In this document: one piece after another, positions 16,991 through 27,200 of the stretch
Layout: each line of letters begins with the position of its first letter
How positions within the stretch are numbered: position 1 is the first letter of the stretch
Assembly (NCBI RefSeq): GCF_036346295.1
Contig: NZ_CP107819.1
Span: forward strand, 2,418,001 to 2,482,000
Direction: 5' to 3'
Source: Streptomyces sp. NBC_00536
Lineage (GTDB): Bacteria > Actinomycetota > Actinomycetes > Streptomycetales > Streptomycetaceae
Length of the DNA stretch: 64,000 nt
The notes under the pieces: generated by a model
Databases searched by the model: none
Told to the model about the DNA's origin: nothing
The model's input: the letters and a program-made list of their open reading frames with translations, nothing else
Made by a program: the position numbers and the translations under genes

Positions 16991-18085
16991 TTGGATCTGA
17001 GCAAGCCCTCGACGGAACCCGAGGGCACACCCGCGCCCGCCCCTTCCGCGCCCTCCGCGCCCTCCGCGCCTTCGGTGCACGATGCGGCGACCATGATCGG
17101 GACCCCGGCCGTGGCCCCGCAGGACGCCGTGCCCCCGCAGCCCGCCGCGCCCGCGCCCGCGCCCTCGGCGTTCGCGCCGCCGTCGCCTTCGCCCTTCGGC
17201 GCGCCGGGCGCGCCCGGCGCGCAGCCGTACGGCCAGCCGCCGCAGCAGTCCCCGAACCCGTGGGGCCCGCCGGCCGGCGGGTACGTCAACATGCCCTACC
17301 CGGGCGTCGCGGCCGCCCCGCAGAACAACGGCATGGCCATCGCCGCCCTCGTCCTCGGCATCCTCAGCGTGCCGCTCGGCTTCATCCCGTTCTTCTTCTG
17401 GGGCGGCGCGCTGCTGGCGCTGGTCGGGATCGGCCTCGGCATCGCGGGCATGGTCCAGGCATCCAAGGGCGCCCCGCGCAAGGCGATGGCCGTCGCCGGT
17501 ACGGTGCTCGGCGTGCTCGGCCTGTGCGCGGCGGGCGCCGGCACGTACTTCACCGGCCGGATCGTCAGCAAGATCGACGACCAGGTCAACAAGGGCCTGC
17601 CGCCGTCGCACAGCACCCCGTACGACGACGAGTACGACGACGAGTACCCGAGCCCGAGCCCGAGCACCAAGGTCGACGTCCCCGGCAAGACGTCGGCGCT
17701 GCCCTTCGGCCAGACCTTCAAGTACGACGACGGGGTCGAGGTCACGGTCAAGGAGGCCACCGGGTACGCGCCGGAGCCCAACAAGTACGACCCGGACCGC
17801 CCGAAGTTCGCGGCGAAGGTGACGGTCACCATCACCAACAACGCGAAGGACAAGGTCGAGCTGCGCGCCGCCCTGCCGTCCGCGCGCGACGACAAGGGGC
17901 TGGAGTCGAAGCGGATGTACGACTTCAAGGTGGAGAGCCCGTTCTCGGGTTCGCTGCTGCCGGGCCAGTCGGCCACCGGCGTCTTCGCCTTCGGTCTGCC
18001 CGAGGGCACCAAGGCCATCCAGTTCGAGATCGCCCCCGGCATCGGCAAGTACGACGGCGCCATCTGGAGCGGCCCACTCGGCTGA
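16991..18085 (+). CDS. DUF4190/DUF4352-like membrane protein
   Basis: The 364-residue product has a long Pro/Ala-rich cytoplasmic N-terminus (about residues 1-110), then a paired membrane hairpin NNGMAIAALVLGILSVPLGF ... GIGLGIAGMVQASKG ... AVAGTVLGVLGLCAAG typical of DUF4190. A charged linker with YDDEYDDEYPSPSPS follows, then an extracytoplasmic beta domain resembling the telokin-like DUF4352 fold (VTVKEATGYAP, VTVTITNNAKD, GVFAFGLPEGT). The function is unknown; these proteins are widespread in Streptomyces. The TTG start has GAGGAT upstream and no in-frame ATG or GTG alternative that keeps the N-terminus. Confidence 0.8.
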   Translation: MDLSKPSTEPEGTPAPAPSAPSAPSAPSVHDAATMIGTPAVAPQDAVPPQPAAPAPAPSAFAPPSPSPFGAPGAPGAQPYGQPPQQSPNPWGPPAGGYVNMPYPGVAAAPQNNGMAIAALVLGILSVPLGFIPFFFWGGALLALVGIGLGIAGMVQASKGAPRKAMAVAGTVLGVLGLCAAGAGTYFTGRIVSKIDDQVNKGLPPSHSTPYDDEYDDEYPSPSPSTKVDVPGKTSALPFGQTFKYDDGVEVTVKEATGYAPEPNKYDPDRPKFAAKVTVTITNNAKDKVELRAALPSARDDKGLESKRMYDFKVESPFSGSLLPGQSATGVFAFGLPEGTKAIQFEIAPGIGKYDGAIWSGPLG

Positions 18086-18123
18086 GCCACCTCAGACGCG
18101 GCCCGGCGCGGCTCGGCTCGGCC

Positions 18124-18182
18124 TGACGCGATGTCCCGGGGCGATCCACTCCCAGGACATCACCCCCCGGGACATCGCGTCA
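18124..18182 (+). terminator. 18-bp perfect inverted repeat, terminator
   Basis: TGACGCGATGTCCCGGGG (18124-18141) is matched exactly by its reverse complement at 18165-18182 with a 23-nt loop. It lies between the DUF4190 gene and the nadE promoter. The arms are unusually long and perfect for a terminator. Confidence 0.65.
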
Positions 18183-18199
18183 GAACGACGATTAGTGGC

Positions 18200-18205
18200 T
18201 AGACT
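18200..18205 (+). promoter_or_regulatory. -10 box TAGACT, predicted leaderless start of nadE
   Basis: TAGACT is separated by 7 nt from GTG 18213. The spacing predicts that the transcript starts at the GTG, which also argues against the in-frame GTG at 18195 because that lies upstream of the -10. Confidence 0.6.
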
Positions 18206-18212
18206 GGGGCGC

Positions 18213-19967
18213 GTGCCTCAACTTCGTCTCGCTCTGAATCAGATCGACTCGCACGTCGGCAACATCGCCGCCAACGCCGACTCGGTCGTGCACTGGACCC
18301 GGCACTCCGCCGAACAGGGCGCCCACCTGGTGGCGTTCCCCGAGATGGCGCTGACCGGATACCCCGTCGAGGACCTCGCGCTGCGCGGTTCCTTCGTCGA
18401 GGCCTCGCGCACCGCGCTGCTCGCCCTCGCGGAGCGGCTGGCGGCCGAGGGCTTCGGTGAGCTGCCGGTGATCGTCGGCTACCTCGACCGGACGGACGAG
18501 GCCGCGCCCCGGCTCGGCCGTCCGCCCGGTTCCCCGGAGAACGCGGCCGCCGTCCTGTACGGCGGGAAGGTCGCCCTCCGCTTCGCCAAGCACCACCTGC
18601 CCAACTACGGGGTCTTCGACGAGTTCCGGTACTTCGTGCCGGGCGGCACCCAGCCGGTGATCCGGGTGCGCGGCGTGGACGTGGCCCTGGCCATCTGCGA
18701 GGACCTCTGGCAGGAGGGCGGCCGCGTCCCGGCCACCCGGTCCGCCGGGGCGGGCCTGCTGATCTCCGTCAACGCCTCCCCGTACGAGCGCAACAAGGAC
18801 GACCTGCGCCTCGAACTGGTGCAGAAGCGCGCCCGGGAGGCGGGCTGCACTCTCGCCTACCTGGCGATGATCGGCGGCCAGGACGAGCTGGTCTTCGACG
18901 GCGACTCGATCGTCGTCGGCGCGGACGGCGAGGTGATCGCGCGCGCCCCGCAGTTCTCCGAAGGCTGCGTACTGGTCGACCTGGAGCTGCCCGCCGCCTC
19001 GAAGACGCCGGTCGAAGGCGTGGTGGACGACGGCCTGCGGATCGACCGGGTGGTCCTGTCCGAGGATCCGGTGGAGCCGTACGACGCGGTGGTCACCGGC
19101 GGGTACGCCGAGCGGCTCGACGACGACGAGGAGGTCTACGACGCGCTGGTCGTCGGCCTGCGCGCGTACGTCCGCAAGAACGGTTTCCGCTCGGTCCTGA
19201 TCGGACTTTCCGGCGGCATCGACTCCGCGCTCGTCGCCGCGATCGCCTGCGACGCGATCGGCGCGCAGAACGTCCACGGCATCTCGATGCCGTCGAAGTA
19301 CTCCTCCGAGCACTCCAAGGGCGACGCGGCCGATCTGGCCGAGCGCACGGGCCTGCACCTGCGGACCGTCCCGATCGAGCCGATGTTCGACGCGTACATG
19401 GGCGCGCTGGGCCTCACGGGCCTGGCCGAGGAGAACCTCCAGTCCCGGCTGCGCGGCACCATGCTGATGGCGGTGTCCAACCAGGAGGGCCACATCGTGC
19501 TGGCCCCGGGCAACAAGTCGGAGCTGGCCGTCGGCTATTCGACCCTCTACGGGGACTCCGTCGGCGCCTACGGCCCGATCAAGGACGTGTACAAGAGCGA
19601 TGTCTTCCGGCTCGCCCGGTACCGCAACCGGGCGGCCGCCGAGCGCGGCGAGACCCCGCCGATCCCGGTCTCCTCGATCGAGAAGCCGCCGAGCGCCGAA
19701 CTGCGCCCCGGCCAGGTGGACACGGACTCGCTGCCCGACTATCCGGTGCTCGACGGGATCCTGGAGCTGTACGTCGACCGGGACCAGGGCCTGGAGGCGA
19801 TCGTCGCGGCCGGCTACGACCGCGCGCTGGTCGCCAGGACCCTGCGGATGGTGGACACGGCGGAGTACAAGCGGCGCCAGTACCCGCCGGGCACCAAGAT
19901 CTCCGCGAAGGGCTTCGGCAAGGACCGCCGCCTGCCGATCACCAACGGCTGGCGCGAGCAGGGCTGA
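18213..19967 (+). CDS. nadE: Glutamine-dependent NAD(+) synthetase
   Basis: NadE makes NAD+ from nicotinate adenine dinucleotide, ATP and glutamine in the cytoplasm. The 584-residue protein is the two-domain type: an N-terminal nitrilase-like glutaminase with the triad Glu (AFPEMALTGYP), Lys (FAKHHLPNYGVF) and Cys (LAICEDLWQ), and a C-terminal synthetase with the P-loop GLSGGIDSALVAA and LAPGNKSELAVGYSTLYGD. It ends with the family-typical KGFGKDRRLPITNGW. The GTG start at 18213 is favoured by the leaderless -10 spacing. A hairpin follows it and the next gene is convergent. Confidence 0.95.
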   Translation: MPQLRLALNQIDSHVGNIAANADSVVHWTRHSAEQGAHLVAFPEMALTGYPVEDLALRGSFVEASRTALLALAERLAAEGFGELPVIVGYLDRTDEAAPRLGRPPGSPENAAAVLYGGKVALRFAKHHLPNYGVFDEFRYFVPGGTQPVIRVRGVDVALAICEDLWQEGGRVPATRSAGAGLLISVNASPYERNKDDLRLELVQKRAREAGCTLAYLAMIGGQDELVFDGDSIVVGADGEVIARAPQFSEGCVLVDLELPAASKTPVEGVVDDGLRIDRVVLSEDPVEPYDAVVTGGYAERLDDDEEVYDALVVGLRAYVRKNGFRSVLIGLSGGIDSALVAAIACDAIGAQNVHGISMPSKYSSEHSKGDAADLAERTGLHLRTVPIEPMFDAYMGALGLTGLAEENLQSRLRGTMLMAVSNQEGHIVLAPGNKSELAVGYSTLYGDSVGAYGPIKDVYKSDVFRLARYRNRAAAERGETPPIPVSSIEKPPSAELRPGQVDTDSLPDYPVLDGILELYVDRDQGLEAIVAAGYDRALVARTLRMVDTAEYKRRQYPPGTKISAKGFGKDRRLPITNGWREQG

Positions 19968-19975
19968 GGCGGTCC

Positions 19976-20012
19976 GGCCCCCTCCTCGGCGGTGTCCGCC
20001 GGGGAGGGGGCC
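19976..20012. terminator. Bidirectional terminator between nadE and the convergent gene
   Basis: GGCCCCCTCCTCGGCGG (19976-19992) pairs with CCGCCGGGGAGGGGGCC (19996-20012), with one G-T-type mismatch and a 3-nt loop. It is placed between two convergent stop codons. Confidence 0.8.
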
Positions 20013-20017
20013 CGCCG

Positions 20018-21046
20018 CTACGGCCGGACCGTGAGCCGCGCCGCGATGGGCAGGTGGTCGCTGCCGGTGCGCGGGAGGGTCCAGGAGGCCTCGGGCTTGA
20101 TCCCGCGGACCATGATCTGGTCGATCCGGGCCATCGGGAACCGGGACGGCCAGCTGAAGCCGAAGCCGTCGCCCGCGGCGCCCTGCGTGGAGCGCATCTG
20201 CGAGGTGACCTCGGACAGCGCGCGGTCGTTCATCGTGCCGTTGAGGTCGCCGAGCAGCAGGACCTTCTTCAGCGGCTCCGCGGCGAGCGCGGCGCCCAGG
20301 GCCCCGGCGCTGTTGTCGCGCTGGGTGGCGGTGAAGCCCGCGTTCAGCTTCACCCGGACCGAGGGCAGGTGCGCAATGTAGGTGGCGACCTGGCCGGAGG
20401 GGGTGTCCACGGTGGTCCGCATGGCGCGGGTCCAGCCCATCTTGATGTCGACGGGCTTGCTGGAGGACAGCGGGTACTTGCTCCACACGCCGACGGTGCC
20501 CTCGACCGCGTGGTACTTGTACGTGCCGGCGAGCACCTCCTCGTACACGGGGACCGCGCTCGCCTTCAGCTCGGTCAGCGCCAGGACGTCGGCCCCCGAC
20601 TTCGCGATCGAGGCGGCGGTGCCGCGCGGGTCGAGGTTCTCGGCGTCGACGTTGTGGGTGGCGACCACGAGGTTGCCGCCGGAGCCGGACTTGTCGCTGA
20701 TCAGGCCGCCGAAGAGGTGCACCCAGACGACGGACGGCAGCGCGAGCGCGATCAGCGCGGTCGCGGACTTGCGCACGACGCCGATGACCAGCAGCAGGAC
20801 GATGGGCACCGCGAGCCAGGGCAGGAAGGTCTCGGTGAGACTGCCGAGGTTGCCCACGTCGTTGGGCAGCCTGGCGTGGAAGATCATCACCAGTGCGATC
20901 AGCACCGCCAGCGCCGCGGTCACGATGCCGCGCCGCCAGATCCCGGGATCCTTGCGCAGGGCGGCCAGTCGGCCGCGGAGTCCGGATCCGGAGGGCTCAG
21001 GCTCCGGACCGCCGTTCCCCGTGTCCGTCATGTACGCCTGTGCCAT
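20018..21046 (-). CDS. Membrane-anchored endonuclease/exonuclease/phosphatase-family protein
   Basis: The 342-residue protein has three N-terminal membrane spans (IVTAALAVLIALVMIF, FLPWLAVPIVLLLVIGVV, ALIALALPSVVWVHLFGG) and then an extracytoplasmic EEP domain. The EEP motifs are THNVDAEN (Asn), VLALTELKA (Glu), the substrate histidine region YIAHLPSVR, LLLGDLNGTMND (Asp/Asn) and GSDHLPIAA (terminal Asp-His). Such proteins cleave phosphodiesters in nucleic acids or lipids; the substrate here is unknown. The first ATG has GAGGG about 10 nt upstream; a second Met at position 6 is possible. Confidence 0.85.
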   Translation of the reverse strand: MAQAYMTDTGNGGPEPEPSGSGLRGRLAALRKDPGIWRRGIVTAALAVLIALVMIFHARLPNDVGNLGSLTETFLPWLAVPIVLLLVIGVVRKSATALIALALPSVVWVHLFGGLISDKSGSGGNLVVATHNVDAENLDPRGTAASIAKSGADVLALTELKASAVPVYEEVLAGTYKYHAVEGTVGVWSKYPLSSSKPVDIKMGWTRAMRTTVDTPSGQVATYIAHLPSVRVKLNAGFTATQRDNSAGALGAALAAEPLKKVLLLGDLNGTMNDRALSEVTSQMRSTQGAAGDGFGFSWPSRFPMARIDQIMVRGIKPEASWTLPRTGSDHLPIAARLTVRP

Positions 21047-21364
21047 GCCATGCCCTCACTGCCGCGCTCGCGCTCCGTCCCCGCCCCTTGACCCTAGGCG
21101 ATCTACGAAGCCATCCGTGCCGTCCTTCCCGGCACGTACAACCCGGAGGACGAACGGCCGTACGGGGAAGGTTCCGCTTGTCACGAAACGCGCACATTGG
21201 CTCGGGCGCGCCTCGCGGGCGGCTCGGGCCGGGCCGGGCCGCGGGGCGGGTGTGACGGACCGGTCACCGGAGCACTACCGCGCCGGGCCGCGGTGGTGCC
21301 ACCATGGTGGGTGAGTCCGGGGACGCCGTAAGGGTGCCTCGAGATGACACAAGGAGCAGTTGCA
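21047..21364. other. Divergent intergenic region upstream of panB
   Basis: This 318-bp gap separates divergent genes and must hold both promoters, but I cannot assign -35/-10 boxes with confidence. It contains a perfect 12-bp palindrome CCACCATGGTGG at 21299-21310 and an imperfect one near 21253 (GTGACGGACCGGTCAC). No credible ORF is present. Confidence 0.4.
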
Positions 21365-22225
21365 ATGACGCATGCCGTTTCGCCTGCCCGCGAAGCCTCC
21401 GGCCCCACCCTGTACGGGGGCAAGGGCAGCCGTCGCATCACCGTCCGTGACCTGGGCCTCGCCAAGGAACGCGGCGAGAAGTGGCCCATGCTCACCGCTT
21501 ACGACGCGATGACCGCGTCCGTCTTCGACGAGGCCGGGATCCCGGTCATGCTCGTCGGCGACTCCATGGGCAACTGTCACCTCGGCTACGAGACCACCGT
21601 CCCGGTGACGATGGACGAGATGACCCTCCTGTCGGCGGCGGTCGTACGGGGCACCAGCCGGGCCCTGATCGTCGGCGACCTCCCCTTCGGCTCGTACCAG
21701 GAAGGCGCGGTGCAGGCGCTGCGCAGCGCCACCCGCCTGGTCAAGGAGGCCGGTGTGGGCGCGGTCAAGCTGGAGGGCGGCGCGCGTTCGCTGGCCCAGA
21801 CCGAGCTGATCGTGCAGTCCGGCATCCCGGTCATGTCCCACCTGGGGCTGACCCCGCAGTCCGTCAACGCCATGGGGTACCGGGTGCAGGGGCGCGGCGA
21901 CGAGGCCGCGCACCAGCTGCTGCGGGACGCGAAGGCGGCGCAGGACGCGGGCGCCTTCGCGGTGGTCCTGGAGCTGGTGCCGGCCGAGCTGGCCGCCGAG
22001 GTCACCCGCTCCCTGCACATTCCGACGGTCGGCATCGGCGCGGGCGCGGAGTGCGACGCCCAGGTCCTGGTGTGGACCGACGCGATGGGTCTGACCGGCG
22101 GGAAGATGCCGCGCTTCGTGAAGCAGTACGCGAACCTGCGGGCGACGATGACGGACGCGGCGAAGGCCTTCGCCGAGGACGTGGTCGGCGGAACGTTCCC
22201 GCTGGAAGAGCACAGCGTCCACTGA
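21365..22225 (+). CDS. panB: 3-methyl-2-oxobutanoate hydroxymethyltransferase
   Basis: PanB transfers a hydroxymethyl group from 5,10-methylene-THF to 2-oxoisovalerate to give ketopantoate, the first committed step of pantothenate and CoA synthesis. The 286-residue protein has the family markers MLTAYDAMTASVFDEAGIPVMLVGDSMG (metal-binding Asp), VKLEGG (Glu) and the C-terminal VLELVP and TVGIGAG. ATG 21365 is chosen over 21344 because AAGGAG lies 8 nt upstream. It appears monocistronic: a loose inverted repeat follows before the ABC exporter. Confidence 0.95.
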   Translation: MTHAVSPAREASGPTLYGGKGSRRITVRDLGLAKERGEKWPMLTAYDAMTASVFDEAGIPVMLVGDSMGNCHLGYETTVPVTMDEMTLLSAAVVRGTSRALIVGDLPFGSYQEGAVQALRSATRLVKEAGVGAVKLEGGARSLAQTELIVQSGIPVMSHLGLTPQSVNAMGYRVQGRGDEAAHQLLRDAKAAQDAGAFAVVLELVPAELAAEVTRSLHIPTVGIGAGAECDAQVLVWTDAMGLTGGKMPRFVKQYANLRATMTDAAKAFAEDVVGGTFPLEEHSVH

Positions 22226-22255
22226 TCCACGGCCCCTGACACGGCACCGGCACGA

Positions 22256-22310
22256 GCACCGACACCGCACCAGCAGTCCTGTAGGCCCGCTGTAGGTCGG
22301 CTGTCGGTGC
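22256..22310 (+). terminator. Possible long-loop hairpin after panB
   Basis: GCACCGACA (22256-22264) and TGTCGGTGC (22302-22310) are perfect complements with a 37-nt loop and are followed by TTTGT. The loop has two CTGTAGG copies. The long loop makes this only a candidate. Confidence 0.35.
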
Positions 22311-22332
22311 TTTGTCAGTGAGGTCTGGTCCC

Positions 22333-23364
22333 ATGAGGGACATGACGCGAAACGACAACACCCCCGGCCGTGGGGCACACGGCACCCACGCGGTAGAGGT
22401 ACGGGGACTGGTCAAGCACTACGGCGAGACCAAGGCCCTGGACGGCGTGGACCTCGATGTCCGTGAGGGCACGGTCCTCGGGGTCCTCGGCCCCAACGGC
22501 GCCGGGAAGACCACCCTGGTCCGCTGCCTCTCCACCCTGATCACCCCGGACGCGGGCACCGCCGTCGTCGCGGGCTTCGACGTGGTCCGCCAGCCGCGGC
22601 AGCTGCGCCGCACCATAGGCCTGACCGGCCAGTACGCCTCGGTCGACGAGAAGCTCTCCGGCTGGGAGAACCTCTACATGATCGGGCGGCTGCTGGACCT
22701 GTCCCGCAAGGACGCCCGCCGCCGCGCGGACGAGCTGCTGGAGCGGTTCTCGCTGACCGACGCGGCCAAGAAGGCCGTCATGAACTACTCCGGCGGCATG
22801 CGGCGGCGCCTGGACCTCGCCGCGTCCATGATCGGCAGCCCGGCGGTGCTCTACCTGGACGAGCCGACCACCGGTCTGGACCCCCGTACCCGCAACGAGG
22901 TGTGGGACGAGGTGCAGCGGATGGTCGCCGAGGGCGCGACGGTCCTGCTCACCACCCAGTACATGGAGGAGGCCGAGCAGCTCGCCAGCGAGCTGACGGT
23001 CATCGACCACGGCAAGGTCATCGCCAACGGCAAGGTCGACGAGCTGAAGGCCCGGGTCGGCGGCCGCACCCTGAAGATCCGCCCCGCGGACCCGGCCGAC
23101 CTGCCGGGCATGGCCCGCTCGCTGGCCGAGACCGGCCTGGACGGCCTCGCCGGCAGCCAGGCCGTCCCGGACGAGGGCGTCCTGCTGGTCCCGATCCTGA
23201 GCGACGAGCAGCTGACCGCGGTGGTGGGCCTGCTGGCCGCCCGCGGCTACGCCATCGCCGACCTGGGCACCTACCTGCCCAGCCTGGACGAGGTCTTCCT
23301 CGCCATCACCGGCCACAAGGCCACCCCCGTGGACGCCCACCAGACCGAGGAGGTAGCGGCATGA
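22333..23364 (+). CDS. DrrA-type ABC transporter ATP-binding protein
   Basis: The 343-residue protein has Walker A GPNGAGKTT, the signature YSGGMRRRLDLAASM, Walker B VLYLDEPTTGLDP and the switch histidine region TTQYMEEAEQLA. The C-terminal extension (RPADPADLPGMARSLAETGL... SLDEVFLAITGH) is typical of the daunorubicin-resistance DrrA subfamily, which powers export of drugs, lipids or antibiotics. ATG 22333 has GAGG 9 nt upstream; ATG 22342 would place its own GAGGG too close. The stop overlaps the permease start (ATGA). Confidence 0.92.
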   Translation: MRDMTRNDNTPGRGAHGTHAVEVRGLVKHYGETKALDGVDLDVREGTVLGVLGPNGAGKTTLVRCLSTLITPDAGTAVVAGFDVVRQPRQLRRTIGLTGQYASVDEKLSGWENLYMIGRLLDLSRKDARRRADELLERFSLTDAAKKAVMNYSGGMRRRLDLAASMIGSPAVLYLDEPTTGLDPRTRNEVWDEVQRMVAEGATVLLTTQYMEEAEQLASELTVIDHGKVIANGKVDELKARVGGRTLKIRPADPADLPGMARSLAETGLDGLAGSQAVPDEGVLLVPILSDEQLTAVVGLLAARGYAIADLGTYLPSLDEVFLAITGHKATPVDAHQTEEVAA

Positions 23365-24212
23365 GCACCGTCACCACGAAGCCCACCCCCACCCGCTCCG
23401 CCCCGGTCTCCGGACCGGCCGCCGCGAGCGACGAGGGCCGCCTGGGCCTGCGCGCCCACCTGCGCCACATCGGCGCGCTGGCCCGCCGCAACGTCCTGCA
23501 GATCAAGCAGGACCCCGAGTCGATGTTCGACGTCCTGCTGATGCCGATCATCTTCACGCTGCTGTTCGTGTTCGTCTTCGGCGGCGCGATCTCCGGCAAG
23601 GGCAACCAGGAGGCGTACGTCAACTACGTCGTCCCCGGCCTGATGGCCATGATGGGCATGAACATCGCGATGGGCGTCGGCACCGGCGTCAACGACGACT
23701 TCAAGAAGGGCGTGATGGACCGCTTCCGGTCCATGCCCATCGCCCGGTCCTCGGTGCTCATCGCCAAGATCGTGGTCGAGGTCGGCCGCATGATGGTGGC
23801 CATCGCGATCCTGCTCGCCGTCGGCTTCATGCTGGGCCTGTCCATCAAGACCTCGGTCTTCGACCTGCTCGCGTCCATCGGTCTGGCGGCCGTCTTCGGC
23901 GCCTCGCTGATGTGGATCTTCATCCTGCTCGGTCTCACGATGAAGACCGCCCAGGCCGTGCAGGGCATGGCGATGCTGGTCCTGATGCCGCTCCAGTTCG
24001 GCAGCTCGATCTTCGCCCCGCCGACCACGATGCCCGGCTGGCTGCAGTCCTTCACCGACTACAACCCGCTGTCCAACCTGGCCGACGCGGCCCGCGCCCT
24101 GATCAACGGCACGCCGATCGGCAACTCCGTGTGGATCACCCTGGCCTGGTCGGTGGGCATCACCGTGGTCACGATGCCGATCGCGGTCCGCAAGTTCCGC
24201 AACAAGACCTGA
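23361..24212 (+). CDS. DrrB-type ABC-2 transporter permease
   Basis: The 283-residue product has the ABC-2 permease layout: a cytoplasmic N-terminus with the coupling motif ALARRNVLQIKQDPESMFDV, then six membrane spans including MPIIFTLLFVFVFGGAI, YVVPGLMAMMGMNIAMG and SLMWIFILLGLTM. The conserved P-loop FAPPTTMPGWLQSFTDYNPL precedes the last helix. The ATG overlaps the ATPase stop by four bases and GAGGAGG precedes it, so the subunits are coupled. The transported compound is unknown. An AfsR-type regulator gene converges from the other side. Confidence 0.92.
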   Translation: MSTVTTKPTPTRSAPVSGPAAASDEGRLGLRAHLRHIGALARRNVLQIKQDPESMFDVLLMPIIFTLLFVFVFGGAISGKGNQEAYVNYVVPGLMAMMGMNIAMGVGTGVNDDFKKGVMDRFRSMPIARSSVLIAKIVVEVGRMMVAIAILLAVGFMLGLSIKTSVFDLLASIGLAAVFGASLMWIFILLGLTMKTAQAVQGMAMLVLMPLQFGSSIFAPPTTMPGWLQSFTDYNPLSNLADAARALINGTPIGNSVWITLAWSVGITVVTMPIAVRKFRNKT

Positions 24213-24259
24213 CGGACCGATCCGGGCGGGACCGGATCGCGTCCCGGGCCCGCCACGGG

Positions 24260-27200
24260 TCAGACGAGGGCGGTGGCCTCCTCCAGGGAGAGGCCGCCGC
24301 CTTCGGCGTACGCCGCCTCGAACGCCGCGTCGCCCAGCACCGCCCGGGCCCATTCTTCGGTCCGGGCCGCGCCCGCGCGTTCCGTGGTGACCGGCACGTG
24401 GGCCGGGGGCAGCAGGGCCCGGTAGGCACCGAACAGCCGGGCCGCGGCCAAGCCGTGCCCGCTGCCGCCGAGTCCGGCGTGCGCCTCGGCCGCGGCCAGC
24501 AGGTACACGGCGGGCATCTGCGGCGAGACCATCAGGGACAGCGGGTCCCCGAAGGTCGTCAGCGCGAGCCTGACCTGCGCCAGGGCGTCCTCGTGCTTGC
24601 CCTCCTCGTTGTCCAGCCACGCCACGATGCCCTGCAGGAACCCGTCGAAGACGGCGAAGACGCCGTAGGCGAACTCCTCGCGCAGGTCCTGGAGCTGGGC
24701 ACGGGCCTCGGGGATCCGGCCGGTGGAGCCGAGCCGGGTGGCCAGGAACATCCGGGCGGGAGGCATCGCCTCGCCGCCGAAGCGCTGTTCGGCCGCCAGG
24801 ACCTCGGTCAGGATCTCCTCGGCCTGCTCGCCGCCGCCGTCCTCCAGGAGGACCCCGGCCATCCGGACGCGCAGCACCAGTACCTGGCCCCGGGCGCCGA
24901 GGCGTTCGGCGTGCCCGATGGCCGCCCGGTAGTCCTCGGCGGCCAGGGCGTACTCGCCGCGCTTCTCGCGGGATTCCGCGCGGGCCGAGAGGGCCTCGGC
25001 GCAGCCCCAGTCGTCGCCCAGGTCCTCGAAGATGGCCAGGCTCTCGTCGGCGTCGCGGGCCGCGTTCCCCGCCCAGTCGGCCCGGTTGGCCAGCACGTTG
25101 GCGCGCAGCTGGAGGGCGGAGCCCAGTTCCCAGCGGTAGCCGAGCCTGCGGCTGGTCTCCACCATGTCGTCGGCGATCCGCCGGAGCGCGCCCGGGTCGC
25201 CGCCGATCATCGCAGCGTAGATCCACAGGGACCCGGGGTTGCGGCAGATCTGCGGCAGGCCGGGCCGGTAGGCGGCGACCATGCCGTCGATCCGCGGGCG
25301 GAGGTCCGGTGCGAACCAGCTCTCGTTGCTCTGGTCGCGGGCGGCGAGCTGGAGCAGCCCGATGCCGCGCCAGGCCTCGGTGAGCAGCTCCCCGGTGTAC
25401 GGCGGGGGCGTGTCCACGACCTGTTCGTACACGGGCTGCGCGGGGGTGACGGGCTGCGCGAAGGGGTCCGGTCCGAGGGCCGCGACGGCGTTGGTCCAGT
25501 GCCGCATCTCGCTGCGCAGGTCCCGCATCTGCCAGTACCAGAAGAGGGCGTGGACCAGGCACAGCGCTTCGCCCGCGTCGCGGGTGGCGACGGCGCGGCG
25601 CAGGGCGGTGCGCAGGTTCTCGTACTCGGTGGCGAGCCGCTCGGCGCCCTCGCGCTGGCCGCGGCCGCGCAGCAGCGGGTCGGTGGTGCGGGCGAATTCG
25701 CGGTAGTGGACGAGGTGGCGGCGGCCGGTGGCGTCCTGGTCGGCGGCGGTGGCGGCGAGCCGTTCGGCGGCGTATTCGCCGACGGTCTCCAGCAGCCGGT
25801 AGCGCATGTCCCCGCCGGGTCCGGGGGCGGCGACGACCAGGGACTTGTCGACGAGTGAACCGAGTACGTCGGCCACGTCGGAGATGTCTCCGTCGGCGCC
25901 GTCCTGCGCGCAGACGGCTTCGGCGGCGGTCAGGTCGCAGCCGCCCGCGAAGACCGACAGCCGGGCCAGGACGGTGCGTTCGGGTGCGTCCAGCAGGTCC
26001 CAGGACCAGTCGACCACCGCCCGCAGCGTCTGCTGGCGGGGCAGCACGGTCCGGCTCCCGCTGGTCAGCAACCGGAAGCGGTTGTCGAGGCGGTCGGCGA
26101 TCTGGCGCGGGGTGAGCAGCCGCAGCCGCGCCGCGGCCAGTTCGATGGCCAGCGGCAGCCCGTCCAGGCGGCGGCAGATCTCGGCGGCGGCGGCCGGGTC
26201 GTCGGCGACGGTGAACCCGGGGCGGGCGGCGGCCCCGCGCTCCGCGAAGAGCCGCACCGCCATCGGGTCGGGCAGCGGTTCCACGGGCCGCAGCAACTCC
26301 CCCGGCACGCCGAGGGGTTCACGGCTGGTGGCCAGGATCTGCACGCCCGGGCAGTGCGTGAGCAGCCGCTCGGCCAGCTCGGCGGCGGCGCCGATGACGT
26401 GCTCGCAGTTGTCGAGGAGGAGCAGCATGCGGCGCCGGGAGCAGTGTTCGGTGAGCCGCTCCAGGGGGTGGTCGCCGGTCTGCCCGGTGAGGACGCGCAG
26501 TTCCTCGGCGGCGGCGCCGCGCAGTTTGGTCTCGCGGGCGCCGAGGGCGGCGAGGGCGGCTTCGGCGACGTCCTCGGGGTCGTCGACCGGGGCCAGTTCG
26601 ACCATCCAGACCCCGTCGGGCCAGTGGGCCGGGCCGGCGCCGGCCCGGGCGTGGGCCTCGGCGGCCTCCTGGGACAGCCGGGTCTTGCCCGCCCCGCCGG
26701 GGCCGAGGAGGGTGACCAGCCGGGCCCCGGCGAGGTCGGCGCCGATGACCCGGATGTCGTCCTCGCGGCCGACGAAGGTGGTGAGCCGGGCGCGCAGATT
26801 TCCATCGGGTGCGGCCCCGTCGGGGGCGGCCGGTACGGGCGCGGGGGGCGCGGGGGCGGTGACCGCCGCGGGGGTCTGGGCGGCGGGCGGCGGGGCCAGC
26901 AGTTCCGTGTGCAGGGCGCGCAGGGCGGGTCCCGGGTCGGCGCCGAGCCGGTCGGCGAGGTCGCGGCGTACGCCGTCGTAGGCGGCCAGGGCCTCGGCGG
27001 GGCGGCCCGCGTCGCGCAGCGCCCGGATCCGCAGGACCTGGAGGGGTTCGTCCAGGGGCAGGTCGGCGCACAGGGCGGCCAGTTCGGGCAGCGCCCGCTC
27101 CGCCTCGCCCAGGGCGAGGGCCGCGCCGAGGCGGCCCCGGCGCGCGTCCAGCCGTACGGTCTCCCAGCGCGCGGCCTCGGCGGCGGGATCCGGCAGGTCC

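Noticed and set aside
18195..18212. GTG 18195 as nadE start
   Set aside because: It lies upstream of the TAGACT -10 that is correctly spaced for GTG 18213, and the added residues are not part of the NadE N-terminus.
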